Both the position numbers and the translations under genes were made by a program. DNA of 64,000 nt from Streptomyces musisoli (GTDB taxonomy: Bacteria; Actinomycetota; Actinomycetes; Streptomycetales; Streptomycetaceae). A model generated the notes under the pieces. It was not told where the DNA came from. It saw only the letters and a list, made by a program, of their open reading frames with translations, and searched no databases. Every line of letters begins with the position of its first letter. Positions within the stretch are counted from its first letter, which is position 1. Location of the stretch: assembly GCF_016741855.1 (NCBI RefSeq), contig NZ_JAERRH010000003.1, positions 62,001-126,000 on the forward strand, in the 5' to 3' direction. Below, piece after piece: positions 1-8,374 of this stretch.

Positions 1-2
1 GC

Positions 3-845
3 GAGGGGCTGGAGGCGTCGCTCGTCGTCTGCATCCTGATCGCCTACCTGGTCAAGACCGGCCGCAGGGACGCCTTGAAGCCGATCTGGGCGGGCATCGG
101 CATCGCCATCGCCATCGCCATGGGCTTCGGCTGCGCCCTGGAGTTCGGCTCGCAGGAGCTGACGTTCGAGGCGCAGGAGGCGCTCGGCGGCTCCCTGTCG
201 ATCGTCGCCGTGGGCCTGGTGACCTGGATGGTGTTCTGGATGCGGCGCACCGCCCGGCACCTGAAGTCGGAGCTGCACGGCAAGCTGAACGCGGCCCTCG
301 CCCTGGGCACGGGTGCGCTGGTCGCCACCGCGTTCCTGGCCGTCGGCCGGGAGGGCCTGGAGACCGCGCTGTTCGTGTGGGCGTCGGTGCACGCGGCGTC
401 CGACGGCACCCCGCGCCCGCTGGTCGGGGTCGCGCTGGGCCTCGCCACGGCCGTCCTCCTCGGCTGGCTGTTCTACCGGGGAGCGTTGCGGATCAACCTG
501 GCCAAGTTCTTCACCTGGACCGGCGGCATGCTGGTCGTGGTCGCGGCGGGCGTGCTGGCGTACGGCTTCCACGACCTCCAGGAGGCCGGCTGGGTCCCGG
601 GCATCACCGACCTGGCCTTCGACATCAGCGGCGTCATCCCGCCGGACAGCTGGTACGGCACGCTGCTGAAGGGCGTCTTCAACTTCCAGCCGGATCCGAC
701 GGTCATCCAGATCACGGTGTGGGCGCTGTATCTGGTCCCGGTGCTCGCGCTGTTCCTCTCCCCGGTAGGGTTCGCCTCCGGGAAGGGGAAGGTGAAGGAG
801 CCCGATGACCAGGGAACGCAGCCGTCGACGGCTTCGCAGGCGTGA
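3..845 (+). CDS. efeU: FTR1/EfeU-family iron permease, 5' end outside window
   Basis: Polytopic membrane permease that moves iron across the cytoplasmic membrane. The frame is open from base 3, so the N-terminus is cut off and about 280 residues remain. The family's R-E-G-L-E iron-binding signature is seen twice: EGLEAS at the window edge, with its Arg missing, and REGLET near visible residue 116. About six hydrophobic segments follow one another, and the C-terminus is short, charged and probably cytoplasmic. The last 41 bp overlap the next gene, which suggests co-transcription. EfeO and EfeB partners, if present, would lie upstream of the window. The family call is firm; substrate valence cannot be read from sequence. 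Confidence 0.92.
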   Translation, partial: EGLEASLVVCILIAYLVKTGRRDALKPIWAGIGIAIAIAMGFGCALEFGSQELTFEAQEALGGSLSIVAVGLVTWMVFWMRRTARHLKSELHGKLNAALALGTGALVATAFLAVGREGLETALFVWASVHAASDGTPRPLVGVALGLATAVLLGWLFYRGALRINLAKFFTWTGGMLVVVAAGVLAYGFHDLQEAGWVPGITDLAFDISGVIPPDSWYGTLLKGVFNFQPDPTVIQITVWALYLVPVLALFLSPVGFASGKGKVKEPDDQGTQPSTASQA

Positions 846-1800
846 CCGCAACGCACTCATAGCAGCCGCGCTGACCGCTTTGTCGCTGACGACGGCGAGC
901 GGCTGCGTGGTGGTGCACGGGGAGCGCGAGGTGGTGCCCGCCACCACCCGCGCCGAGGCCGCGAAGGCGCTCACCGCGTTCACGGACGCGTACAACAAGG
1001 CCGACAAGACCTACGACAGCTCCGTGGACGCGCCCTATGTCACCGGCGCGCTCGCCGACATCGACTCCGCCCGGCTGAAGGCCGGGCACGTCAACAGCCC
1101 GTCCGGGAACGCGAACCACACCCCGCTGACGCTGACGGACGTGCACTTCACGATCCCGGAGAAGGCCGGCTGGCCGCGCTGGTTCGTCGCCGACGCCAAG
1201 GGCAACAAGGGCGGCGACTTCCGCTGGGTGCTGGTGTTCACGCGCAGCGACCTCGGCGAGCGGTGGCAGGTGGCGTATCTGACGCTCATGACGCCCGGGA
1301 CCGTACCGGAGTTCAGGACGGACGAGGACGGCTGGGCCGAGGCCGTACCGGCCGACACCACGCAACTGGCCGTCCGCCCGGACGAGCTGAGCAAGACCTA
1401 CGCGCGCTATCTGCAGGACGGCGGGGAGACCTTCGCCGACGGCCGCGACACCAGCGGGCTGCGCGCGGACCGCAAGAAGGCCGCCGAGAAGCCCGGTCTG
1501 GTCCGGCAGTTCATCGACGAACCGCTCACCCACGGCGACTACGCGCCGCTCGCGCTGCGCACCGAGGACGGCGGGGCGCTGGTGTTCTTCACCACGCACC
1601 ACTACGAGAAGCAGACCGCCTACACGGGCGGCACGGTGCCGGTGGCGAACAAGGACGTGCAGGCCCTGATCAAGGGCGAGGTGAAGCAGTCCCTGACGCT
1701 GGAGTCGATCGCCAACGAGGCCGTGCTCGACCCGGCCGGCAGCGGCCCGGTGCGGATGCTGGGGCGGGTCCAGGGGCTGACGTCCGCGCAGGGCGAGTGA
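805..1800 (+). CDS. putative lipoprotein following the iron permease
   Basis: A 331-residue exported protein. The N-terminus is Arg-rich (about eight Arg in the first 15 residues), then a hydrophobic stretch, then the lipobox-like sequence TASGC, so the mature protein should begin at Cys around residue 34 and be lipid-anchored. The rest is soluble, with no recognised domain. The ATG at 805 lies inside the end of the permease gene (41-bp overlap), which points to translational coupling. A role in iron handling is inferred only from position; no metal-binding motif was recognised. Family: conserved actinobacterial hypothetical lipoprotein. Confidence 0.8.
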   Translation: MTRERSRRRLRRRDRNALIAAALTALSLTTASGCVVVHGEREVVPATTRAEAAKALTAFTDAYNKADKTYDSSVDAPYVTGALADIDSARLKAGHVNSPSGNANHTPLTLTDVHFTIPEKAGWPRWFVADAKGNKGGDFRWVLVFTRSDLGERWQVAYLTLMTPGTVPEFRTDEDGWAEAVPADTTQLAVRPDELSKTYARYLQDGGETFADGRDTSGLRADRKKAAEKPGLVRQFIDEPLTHGDYAPLALRTEDGGALVFFTTHHYEKQTAYTGGTVPVANKDVQALIKGEVKQSLTLESIANEAVLDPAGSGPVRMLGRVQGLTSAQGE

Positions 1801-1833
1801 GCGCGGGCGGGACGGCCGTCAGTGGCGCGGCCG

Positions 1834-2571
1834 TCAGTGGCGCGGCGGCCAGGTCGCGCTCTGGTGGCCGGCCTCGGCGCCCGCGTGCCGGGCGCAGGCG
1901 TCGGTGAGCGCCTCCAGCAGGGTCAGCGGGTCGGGCAGCGGCTGCTCCGGGCCACGCGTCCAGCGCACCCGCTGGTCGTCGTCGCCGGGCAGCCGGGCGG
2001 GCGGTACGAGGACGTAGGAGCCGCGGCAGTGCCAGCGCAGGCCGGGGTGCTCGGCCATCGTCTCCGGATGGCAGTCCAGCTCGCAGGGCCACCACTCGTC
2101 CTCGTCCTCGGGGGTGCCGCGGGTGAGGGTGAAGAAGAGCATGCGGCCGTCGTCGCTCTCGGCGACCGGACCCACCTCGACGCCGGAGCCGAGCAGCCGG
2201 TCCAGGGCCTCGCGGCCGGCCTGGAGGGGCACGTCCAGCACGTCGTGCACCATGCCGGTGGCGGTGATGAAGTTCGCCTGCGGCTGGTGCCGGGCCCAGC
2301 GCTCGATCTGGGCGCGGTCGGTGGTGGACTGCGTCTGCCAGGCGAACGACACCGGGTGCCGGGCCGGGGTGGGACAGCCGACGCGGTCGCAGGAGCAGCG
2401 GTAGCCCGGGGCGGGATGCGCGGCGGGGGCTAGCGGCAGGCCCGCGCCGACGGCGGCGAGCAGCAGGGCCTCACGGCCGTCGTCGCCGGCGGCCTCCTTC
2501 GGGCGGCGTCCGCGCAGCCACTGGGAGAGTTTGCCCTGCCGGCCGGTCCGGCCGCCGAACGTCGCGCTCAT
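1834..2571 (-). CDS. bifunctional DNA primase/polymerase-like (prim-pol) protein
   Basis: A 245-residue soluble protein resembling the stand-alone prim-pol (archaeo-eukaryotic primase-like) proteins common in Streptomyces. An N-terminal helix precedes CSCDRVGCPTPARHP around residues 58-73, the Cys-rich segment typical of this group, followed by a core with conserved Trp and Asp positions (FITATG, DVLDVP). ATG 2571 follows a GAGG Shine-Dalgarno sequence. It converges on the lipoprotein gene with a 33-bp gap. No helicase domain is attached, so replicative activity is doubtful; many such single-domain proteins are uncharacterised. Confidence 0.75.
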   Translation of the reverse strand: MSATFGGRTGRQGKLSQWLRGRRPKEAAGDDGREALLLAAVGAGLPLAPAAHPAPGYRCSCDRVGCPTPARHPVSFAWQTQSTTDRAQIERWARHQPQANFITATGMVHDVLDVPLQAGREALDRLLGSGVEVGPVAESDDGRMLFFTLTRGTPEDEDEWWPCELDCHPETMAEHPGLRWHCRGSYVLVPPARLPGDDDQRVRWTRGPEQPLPDPLTLLEALTDACARHAGAEAGHQSATWPPRH

Positions 2572-2919
2572 CTATCGCCTCGGTCTGGTGGTCGCCTCGC
2601 TGGTGTGCGGACAGCATGCCTTATCGTCCCATCTTCGCGTGCTTCGGGGGGCCGCAGGACGGTTCGGACGGAACGCCACGAGACGATCCTCACAACGTCC
2701 GAACCGACCGCCGACGGCCACCGGGCGGGCAGCCACAGCCACCGGGTGGGCGGCCGACAACCGCCGGGTGGGCGGCGACAACCGCCGGGCGGGCAGCCGA
2801 CGACCGCCGCGCCCGCGGCCCGCAGGCGCCGGGGTCGACCCCTCGCAGCCACCGCGGGCCGGTACCCCGCATCCGCCGGTCGACACCCCGCAGCCACCGC
2901 GGGCCGGTAACGGGGGAGG
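2572..2919. repeat. GC-rich intergenic tandem/direct repeats
   Basis: A 348-bp gap between two minus-strand genes. From about 2700 to 2910 it is filled with degenerate repeats: variants of CCGCCGGGTGGGCGGC-GACAA occur four to five times, and a 19-bp unit, CAGCCACCGCGGGCCGGTA, occurs twice (around 2857 and 2891). No coding signal or RNA fold was recognised. The promoter of the prim-pol gene should lie in the last 100 bp before 2571. Confidence 0.7.
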
Positions 2920-3534
2920 TCAGCGGGGTGCGATTCCGTGCAGTGCGTACTCGACCAGGGTGTCCGTGTAGTCGTACGAGATCGGCCCGGTGCGTTGCAG
3001 CCACCGCTGGGCGAGGGGCGAGACGAACAGTTCCAGCGCGATCCGGGGGTCGACGTCGCCCCGTACCGCCCCGGTGTCCTGCGCCGCGCGCAACCGGTCG
3101 ACGTACAGCTGGAGCTGCGGTTCGAGGAGCTTGGCCACGAACTCGCGGCCGAGCTGCTCGTTGACCACCCCTTCCGCGGCCAGCGCCCGTGACGGCACCT
3201 CGAAGCGCGGGTCGACCAGCTCGTCCACCGTGGCCCGCAGCACCGCCTTGAGGTCGGCGGCCAGGTCACCGGTGTCCGGGAGGGTGTACGGCTCGTGCCC
3301 CGCCGCCTTGGCCGCCTGCTCGCCGAGGTCCAGGAACGCCTCCAGCAGCACATCCGCCTTGGACGACCACCACCGGTAGATGGTCTGCTTGCCGACCCCG
3401 GCCCGGGCGGCGATGCCCTCGACGGTGGTCTTGGGGTAGCCGACCTCCCCGACCAGGGAGAGGGCTGCGTCGTAGATCGCCCGGCGGGACTTCTCGCTGC
3501 GGCGGGTGGCATCGGGGGCGGGCTTGTTGACCAT
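2920..3534 (-). CDS. TetR-family transcriptional regulator
   Basis: A 204-residue one-component repressor. The N-terminal TetR helix-turn-helix covers roughly residues 15-62: AIYDAALSLVGEVGYPKTTVEGIAARAGVGKQTIYRWW read in overlapping parts, with the diagnostic GVGKQTIYRWWSSKADVL recognition helix. The C-terminal all-helical ligand and dimerisation domain has no assigned ligand. Start ATG 3534 (MVNKPAPDA) is the first good candidate. It lies 28 bp from the divergently oriented side of nothing obvious: the next upstream gene is on the same strand and ends at 3563, so an operon or read-through arrangement is possible. Target unknown. Confidence 0.92.
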   Translation of the reverse strand: MVNKPAPDATRRSEKSRRAIYDAALSLVGEVGYPKTTVEGIAARAGVGKQTIYRWWSSKADVLLEAFLDLGEQAAKAAGHEPYTLPDTGDLAADLKAVLRATVDELVDPRFEVPSRALAAEGVVNEQLGREFVAKLLEPQLQLYVDRLRAAQDTGAVRGDVDPRIALELFVSPLAQRWLQRTGPISYDYTDTLVEYALHGIAPR

Positions 3535-3562
3535 GGGGTGAAAGTAACAGCGGCGAAGCCGG

Positions 3563-4540
3563 CTACGACACGGAACCGTACGGCGGCCAGGTGTCTCCCC
3601 AGTCGGCGTCCCGGGCCGCCTTGTACAGGTCGCCGTGGCGCTTGGTGACCGTCGTCCGGCGCAGCTGCTCCTCGGCCTCGCACAGGTCGAGCAGCACCTG
3701 GCCCTTGCGGATCTGCGGGCGCCGCACCACCCGGGCGGGGGCCGGTTCGGCGGGCAGCAGGGTGGCGGCGACGTAGGAGAACTTCTCGTCCTCGTAGGCC
3801 AGCGAGCCGCCCTTGACCTGGCGGTGCAGGGAGGAGCGGCCGACCCGGGCGGAGAAGTGGCACCAGTCCGTGCCGGGCACGATGGGGCAGGCGGCGCTGT
3901 GCGGGCAGGGTGCGGCGATCCGGAAGCCGGCCCGGACGAGCCGGTCGCGGGCCTCGATGACGCGGTCGTAGCCGGCCGGGGTGCCGGCCTCGACGATCAC
4001 GACGGTCCGCGCGGCGCCGGCGGCGGCGTCGACGAGGGCGGTCCGGTCGGCCGCGGAGAGCTCGTTGAGGACGTAGGACACCGTGACCAGGTCGGTGGCG
4101 TCCAGGGTGAGGTCCGCGCCGATCCGGGCGCGCTGCCAGCGGGCCTTTTCCAGGGACGGGTTGGCGGCGGCGATCTGTCGGCCGAGGGCGAGGGCGGGCT
4201 CGGCCCAGTCCAGCACGGTGACGCTGCGCTCGCCCGGCCAGGTGGTCGTCACGGCCCAGGTGGCGGCGCCGGTGCCGCCGCCGACGTCGACATGGCTGCC
4301 GGGTGTCCAGCCGGGGACGGTCTCGGCGAACGCCTCCAGCGCCGAGCGGACCGCCTCGAAGGTGGCGGGCATGCGGTAGGCCGCGTAGGCGGCGACGTCG
4401 GCGCGGTCGCGGAGGATCGGCGCGTGGGTGGGGGTGGCTCCGCGGTAGTTGGCGATCAGCCGGTCCACGGCGGCGGCCACCTCCGTGGGCGGCAGACCGT
4501 CGAGCAGCTCGGCCAGTGCGGTGCGGAGGGGGTCGTTCAC
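3563..4540 (-). CDS. Rsm22-family ribosomal small-subunit methyltransferase-like protein
   Basis: A 325-residue SAM-dependent methyltransferase-fold protein related to mitochondrial Rsm22/METTL17 and its bacterial homologues, which associate with the small ribosomal subunit. The SAM motif HVDVGGGTGAATWA lies near residue 84. Four cysteines fit the iron-sulfur pattern known in the family: CPHSAACPIVPGTDWCHF around residues 218-235, then LLDLCEAEE near residue 285. The family-typical HRQVKGGSLAYEDEKFSY follows the Cys block. The start is ATG 4540. The family call is strong; the methylation target is not known for bacterial members. Confidence 0.86.
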   Translation of the reverse strand: MNDPLRTALAELLDGLPPTEVAAAVDRLIANYRGATPTHAPILRDRADVAAYAAYRMPATFEAVRSALEAFAETVPGWTPGSHVDVGGGTGAATWAVTTTWPGERSVTVLDWAEPALALGRQIAAANPSLEKARWQRARIGADLTLDATDLVTVSYVLNELSAADRTALVDAAAGAARTVVIVEAGTPAGYDRVIEARDRLVRAGFRIAAPCPHSAACPIVPGTDWCHFSARVGRSSLHRQVKGGSLAYEDEKFSYVAATLLPAEPAPARVVRRPQIRKGQVLLDLCEAEEQLRRTTVTKRHGDLYKAARDADWGDTWPPYGSVS

Positions 4541-4682
4541 CCGGTAATTCTATGGCGCCCCGCGCCGGTGCCGGCCTGCCGGGTGCTCCGCCCCGGGCCC
4601 CCGGTCCGCCCGCCCCCGGCGGCACGGCCGGGGGGACCACGGTCCGGCGGGCGCCGTCGCCGAGGCCCCCCCTGGGGCGGGC

Positions 4683-5807
4683 TCAGATCACCGCGCCCGC
4701 CAGTCGCGTCGCCAGCGCCGCCCGCGGCCCGCTGTCCGGGGTACGGCGTCGTGGGTGGACCGTGTTGGCCAGCAGGATCAGGAAGGTGTCCGTCGCCGGG
4801 TCCAGGACCAGGGACGTGCCGGTGAAGCCGGTGTGGCCCGCCGCGCCGTGGCCCGCCAGCTCGCCCATGAACCACGGCTGGTCCAGCAGGAAGCCCAGGC
4901 CGGGCGGGGTGAACAGCAGTTCCACGAAGTCGGGGCCGAGGATGCGCGCGGGGCCGTAGGAGCCCCCGCTGAGCAGGGCGCGGCAGAAGACGGCGAGGTC
5001 GGGCGCGGTGGAGAAAAGGCCCGCGTGGCCGGCGACCCCGCCGAGGGCCCAGGCGTTCTCGTCGTGGACCACGCCCCGCAGCATGCCCCGGTCGGCCTTG
5101 GCCCACGGCCGCCGCTGGTCCTCGGTGGCCGCGGCGCCGGGGCAGGGTCCGAAGGCGGTGGCGGTCATGCCGAGCGGCCGGGTGATGCCGTCCTGGACGA
5201 GGACGTCGAGGCCGCGGCCGGTGATGCGCTCCAGCACGAACTGGAGCAGGAGCATGTTCAGGTCCGAGTACACGTACCGGCCCGGCTCGGTCACCGGCGC
5301 CTCGGTGCGCAGCAGGTCCAGCCGGGCGGCGTCGTCCGCGCAGTCGTACAGGGGGAGTTCGGGGCGCAGCCCGGAGGTGTGGGTGAGCAGCTGGCGGACC
5401 GTGACGCCGTACGCCGCGGCGGCGTAGAAGTCGGGCAGGTAGTCGCCGACGCGGGCGTCGATGCCGAGGGTGCCGCGCTCGATCTGCTGCACGGCGGCCA
5501 CGGACGTGAACAGTTTGGTGAGGGAGGCCAGGTCGAAGGGGGTGGAGACGGTGGCCGGGACCCGGACGGCGGGCGGCAGTTCGACGCCGGTGCCGGTCTC
5601 GGGGTCGCAGGAGGCGTAGCGCACGGCCCAGCCCGAGGCCTCGGACACGGCGATCACGGGCCCGCGGCCGGCCAGCACGACGGCGCCGGCCGCCCAGGGG
5701 CGTGCACCGGCGGTGAGGGCGTGCACCTCGGCGACCAGGTGTCCGAGCTCGACAGGGTCGAGTCCGGCCCGCTCCGGTGTGCCGACGCGCAGTCTCGGTG
5801 CGCTCAG
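4683..5807 (-). CDS. beta-lactamase-fold serine hydrolase, probable CTG start
   Basis: A class C beta-lactamase/esterase-fold hydrolase of 374 residues. SLTKL (SxxK nucleophile motif) and YSDLN (YxN) are visible, and a C-terminal HTGFTGTS replaces the KTG box. No signal peptide is seen, so it is probably cytoplasmic. The coding frame continues upstream of any good ATG or GTG. The best start is CTG at 5807 (CTGAGC), overlapping the TGA of the upstream transporter and preceded by GGAGG at 9-nt spacing. The alternative is a GTG about 70 bp further inside the transporter gene with a weak Shine-Dalgarno sequence. It forms a coupled pair with the MFS gene. Confidence 0.85.
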   Translation of the reverse strand: MSAPRLRVGTPERAGLDPVELGHLVAEVHALTAGARPWAAGAVVLAGRGPVIAVSEASGWAVRYASCDPETGTGVELPPAVRVPATVSTPFDLASLTKLFTSVAAVQQIERGTLGIDARVGDYLPDFYAAAAYGVTVRQLLTHTSGLRPELPLYDCADDAARLDLLRTEAPVTEPGRYVYSDLNMLLLQFVLERITGRGLDVLVQDGITRPLGMTATAFGPCPGAAATEDQRRPWAKADRGMLRGVVHDENAWALGGVAGHAGLFSTAPDLAVFCRALLSGGSYGPARILGPDFVELLFTPPGLGFLLDQPWFMGELAGHGAAGHTGFTGTSLVLDPATDTFLILLANTVHPRRRTPDSGPRAALATRLAGAVI

Positions 5808-7105
5808 CTCTCGTCTCCCTCCGACCCCGCACGGGTGGTCTCCCGTGTCGTCCAGGGACGGCACATTCCCACGAAGCAGGCCGCCGCGACCAGTGCTCCG
5901 GCCAGCTGGACCACGGCCATGGGCACGGCGGTGTGCTCTCCGGCGACCCCGACGAGCGGCGAGGCGACCGCGCCGACGAGGAAGGAGGAGGTGCCGAGCA
6001 GCGCGGAGGCGGAGCCGGCGGCGTGCCGGGTGCGCAGCAGGGCGAGCGACTGGGCGTTGGGCAGGGTGATGCCCATGGCTGACATCAGGACGAACAGGGC
6101 GACGGCGATCGGGAGGAGGCCGGTGTCGCCGAGGACGCCCGTGGACAGCAGCAGCAGGGCGGTCGCCGCGAGGACGATCACCGCCAGGCCGACCGCGAGG
6201 ACCTTGTCCAGGCTGACCCGGCCGACCAGCACCTTGCCGTTGATCTGTCCCGCGATCATCAGGCCGACCGAGTTGACGCCGAAGAGCAGGCTGAAGGTCT
6301 GCGGGGAGGCTCCGTAGATCTCCTGGATCACGAACGGCGAGGCGGATATGTAGGCGAACAGCGCGGCGAAGGCGAAGCCGCCGGCCAGCATGTAGCCGGT
6401 GAAGGGCAGGTCGGCGAGGAGGCCGCGCATCGCGCTCGTCGCCTGGCCGATGCCGCCGCCGTGCCGGTCGGCCGGCGGCAGCGTCTCGGGCAGCCGCCGC
6501 CACACGACGGCGGCGAGCAGCGCTCCGACGGCCGTGAGGACCACGAACACGCCCCGCCAGTCCGTCACCCGCAGGATCTGTCCGCCGATCAGCGGGGCCA
6601 CGATCGGGGCGACCCCGGAGACCAGCATGAGGGTGGAGAAGAACCGGGCCATGGCCACGCCGTCGTACAGGTCGCGTACGACGGCCCGGGCGATGACGAT
6701 CCCGGCCGCTCCGGCGAGGCCCTGGAGCAGCCGGAAGGCGACCAGGGTCTCGACGTTCGGCGCGAAGGCGCACAGGGCGGTGGCGAGGAGGTAGACGGCG
6801 AGGCCGGCCAGGAGCGGGCGGCGGCGTCCCCAGCGGTCGCTCATCGGGCCCACGATCAGCTGCCCGAGCGCCATGCCGGCCAGGCAGGCGGTGAGGGTGA
6901 GCTGGACGGTGGCGGCGGGGGCGTGCAGGGAGCGGGTGACCTCCGGGAGGGACGGGAGGTACATGTCCATGGCGAGCGGGGGCGTGGCGGTGAGGCCGCC
7001 GAGGACGAGGGTGACGAGCAGGCCGGTGCGGCGGGTGGCGGCCGGGTGCCGGGCGGTGGACGGGTGTTCCGTCTCCGGTGTCGGCGCCGCCGTGTGCTCG
7101 GTCAT
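5804..7105 (-). CDS. Bcr/CflA-type MFS multidrug efflux transporter
   Basis: A 433-residue, 12-helix major facilitator of the Bcr/CflA drug-resistance subgroup, expected to be a drug/H+ antiporter in the cytoplasmic membrane. The first helix ends in the subgroup signature MDMYLPSLP, and motif A is seen as GPMSDRWGRRRPLL between helices 2 and 3. ATG 7105 (MTEHTAAP) is chosen over one ten codons upstream because GGAGGGAC lies just before it. The hydrolase gene overlaps its stop codon. It is divergent from the SDR gene across 172 bp. Confidence 0.92.
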   Translation of the reverse strand: MTEHTAAPTPETEHPSTARHPAATRRTGLLVTLVLGGLTATPPLAMDMYLPSLPEVTRSLHAPAATVQLTLTACLAGMALGQLIVGPMSDRWGRRRPLLAGLAVYLLATALCAFAPNVETLVAFRLLQGLAGAAGIVIARAVVRDLYDGVAMARFFSTLMLVSGVAPIVAPLIGGQILRVTDWRGVFVVLTAVGALLAAVVWRRLPETLPPADRHGGGIGQATSAMRGLLADLPFTGYMLAGGFAFAALFAYISASPFVIQEIYGASPQTFSLLFGVNSVGLMIAGQINGKVLVGRVSLDKVLAVGLAVIVLAATALLLLSTGVLGDTGLLPIAVALFVLMSAMGITLPNAQSLALLRTRHAAGSASALLGTSSFLVGAVASPLVGVAGEHTAVPMAVVQLAGALVAAACFVGMCRPWTTRETTRAGSEGDES

Positions 7106-7185
7106 GCGTCCCTCCCTCTCGTTCTGAGCAGGCACCTATGCTCTCAGCTCGCACACACTGCCGAGGCACACACGAGCGAGGGCGG

Positions 7186-7211
7186 GGCGGCGACGGCGAC
7201 GGCGACGGCGG
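7186..7211. repeat. CGACGG hexamer tract in divergent promoter region
   Basis: Four to five copies of a CGACGG/CGGCGA hexamer in the 172-bp region between the divergent MFS and SDR genes. The rest of the region (to 7277) must hold both promoters. TCCAATTCC-type AT-richer sequence at about 7238-7245 is a plausible promoter or operator zone, but no palindrome stands out. Confidence 0.5.
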
Positions 7212-7277
7212 AGCAGGGTAACCGTATGGCGGACATCCAATTCCGCATGACGGACTTCGCGCCTAGGCTGCGGAGCC

Positions 7278-8036
7278 ATGACTGACAGGCAATCGAAGAT
7301 CGCGGTGGTGACGGGGGCCGGCTCCGGCATCGGACGGGCCGTCGCCGTGGAGCTGCTGCGCCACGGCTGGTCGGTGGCGCTGGCGGGCCGGCGGGCCGAG
7401 ACGCTGGAGGAGACGGCGACCCTGGTGACGGGAGCCGACTCGCTCGCCGTGCGCACCGACGTGTCCCGGCCCGAGGACGTGGAGGCGCTGTTCGCGGCGA
7501 CCGTGGCACGGTTCGGCCGGGTGGACCTGCTGTTCAACAACGCGGGGACGTTCGGTCCGGGCGGGGTGCCCGTGGAGGACCTGCCCTACGACGCCTGGCG
7601 GCACGTGGTGGACACCAACCTCAACGGGGCGTTCCTGTGCGCCCAGGCGGCCTACCGGCGAATGAAGGAGCAGGACCCGCAGGGCGGCCGGATCATCAAC
7701 AACGGCTCCATCTCGGCCCACACGCCCCGCCCGCACTCGGTCGCCTACACCGCGACCAAGCACGCGCTGACCGGTCTGACCAAGTCGCTGTCCCTGGACG
7801 GGCGGCAGTACCGCATCGCCGTGGGCCAGCTCGACATCGGCAACGCGGCGACCGACATGACGAGCCGGATGCAGACCGGCGCACTCCAGGCGAACGGGGA
7901 AGTAACCCCGGAACCGGTGATGGACGTGGCCGATGTGGCGCGCACGGTACGGCACATGGCCGAGCTGCCGCTGGAGGCGAACGTGCAGTTCGCGACGGTG
8001 CTGGCGACGGCGATGCCCTACATCGGGCGGGGCTGA
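7278..8036 (+). CDS. short-chain dehydrogenase/reductase (SDR)
   Basis: A 252-residue classical SDR, NAD(P)-dependent and cytoplasmic. The Rossmann motif TGAGSGIG is at residues 12-19, NNAG near residue 90, the catalytic Ser in NGSISAHTP, and the Tyr-Lys pair in YTATK near residues 157-161. The Arg-Arg after beta-strand 2 (AGRRAE) suggests NADP(H) preference. The substrate is unknown. It is monocistronic, divergent from the efflux transporter. Confidence 0.9.
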   Translation: MTDRQSKIAVVTGAGSGIGRAVAVELLRHGWSVALAGRRAETLEETATLVTGADSLAVRTDVSRPEDVEALFAATVARFGRVDLLFNNAGTFGPGGVPVEDLPYDAWRHVVDTNLNGAFLCAQAAYRRMKEQDPQGGRIINNGSISAHTPRPHSVAYTATKHALTGLTKSLSLDGRQYRIAVGQLDIGNAATDMTSRMQTGALQANGEVTPEPVMDVADVARTVRHMAELPLEANVQFATVLATAMPYIGRG

Positions 8037-8374
8037 GCGGCCTCCTCCCGCACGCCCGACCGGAATTCGAACGTCCGCGGCATTGCGGTCGGTCGCGGAC
8101 ATATGCTCAACTTTCCTCCACCAGAACTTCACAGTTGGAGCATGGAAGTTCCGCAGCCACTCCGAGGGGGGAGGCGGCGGCCGTTCCACCCGACCGGACT
8201 CGGGGGCGGACCAGGCGGCGACGACCGCGGGCCGCACGCCGGTGGGTGGAACGGCCGCCGCACACACCACCCGGCCGCTCGGCCCTGCTCCTCAGGCCCA
8301 GTCCGTTCGGCCTCGGCCGCCCAGTCCCACCCCTGGGTCCCGTCCACCCGGCTTCAGCCGCGCACCCCTGGCCC
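8037..8374. other. 338-bp intergenic region between convergent genes with inverted repeats
   Basis: Between the 3' ends of the SDR and the D,D-carboxypeptidase. Two dyads are seen. ATGCTC-AACT at 8103-8113 is answered by AGTTGGAGCAT at 8133-8143, with a one-base bulge. A perfect 16-bp arm, GGCGGCCGTTCCACCC at 8176-8191, is answered by its complement at 8244-8259 with a 52-nt loop. They may serve as bidirectional terminators. No T-tract follows. I see no gene here. Confidence 0.55.

Noticed and set aside
2568..4640. 690-codon open frame on the minus strand spanning several genes
   Set aside because: It runs out of frame through the Rsm22-like and TetR genes, is Arg/Pro-rich as expected of a shadow frame, and has no domain.
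8062..8080. tRNA-like GGAATTCGAACGTCC segment
   Set aside because: Resembles a T-loop, but no acceptor, D or anticodon arms can be drawn.
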